From positions 8,597,407 through 8,661,406 of the forward strand of contig NC_047082.1 of the NCBI RefSeq assembly GCF_902459465.1: a DNA stretch of 64,000 nucleotides, given 5' to 3'. The position numbers and the translations under genes are program-made. Shown here one piece after another: positions 63,969 to 64,000 of this stretch. The stretch is from Asterias rubens. Taxonomy: Eukaryota; Echinodermata; Asteroidea; Forcipulatida; Asteriidae. The notes beneath the pieces were generated by a model that was not told the origin of the DNA, did not search any database, and saw only the letters and a list, made by a program, of their open reading frames with translations. Each line of letters starts with the position of its first letter. Position 1 is the stretch's first letter.

Positions 63969-64000
63969 ATGGCGACCCACTTAGCTGACCTGGATTTTCC
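63969..64000 (+). CDS. start of an unidentified gene, cut by window end
   Basis: AAGATGGCG is a strong Kozak start of the AAGATGGCG (YY1-like) type. Ten codons follow, MATHLADLDF, open to the end. Too short to name. Head-to-head with PPP1R42, and preceded by the E-box/X-box region. Confidence 0.5.
   Translation, partial: MATHLADLDF

Overview
The window is animal nuclear DNA. Genes are split by GT-AG introns, intergenic DNA is AT-rich, and foldback MITEs, tRNA-derived SINE pieces and non-LTR retrotransposon tails are dense. The proteins (ENOSF1, a multi-kringle secreted protein, jouberin/AHI1, PPP1R42) and the repeat style suggest a marine deuterostome, most likely an echinoderm and perhaps a sea star. 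The species is inferred, not shown.

Layout. 1-15022 is gene-free and full of repeats. 15023-21210 (+) is a complete 13-exon ENOSF1 (446 aa, enolase superfamily). 22469-29838 (-) is a complete 13-exon secreted protein of 571 aa with a signal peptide, a Pro-rich stalk and four kringles; it converges on ENOSF1. 29839-32016 is the intergenic space between the divergent kringle and AHI1 genes and holds most of an unusual palindrome array. 32017-52793 (+) is a complete AHI1/jouberin model (29 coding exons, 1319 aa: Lys-rich N-terminus, conserved middle domain, WD40 propeller, SH3, basic tail). 57041-62745 (-) is PPP1R42 (7 coding exons, 404 aa, leucine-rich repeats), tail-to-tail with AHI1. At 63969 a new + strand gene begins (10 codons visible), head-to-head with PPP1R42 across a short region carrying an E-box and an X-box-like motif.

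Exon phases close exactly in all four models (CDS sums 1341, 1716, 3960 and 1215 nt, all divisible by 3, ending in stops). AHI1 and PPP1R42 are both known from cilia/centrosome biology, so the right half looks like a small ciliary neighbourhood. ENOSF1 (sugar-acid metabolism) and the kringle protein (extracellular) have no evident functional link to them.

Most notable: (i) three clusters of tandem ~32-bp palindromes around the 5' end of the kringle gene, one beside a degenerate copy of part of its first exon; (ii) a threefold tandem repeat of the end of the last AHI1 exon in its 3' flank; (iii) a repeat family whose four copies all lie 16-90 bp downstream of AHI1 exons in one orientation; (iv) a MITE inserted in the A-box region of a tRNA-SINE; (v) kringle exons cut at three different places. 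Repeat families are labelled A-K by me; they are not database names, and all similarity statements are by eye.
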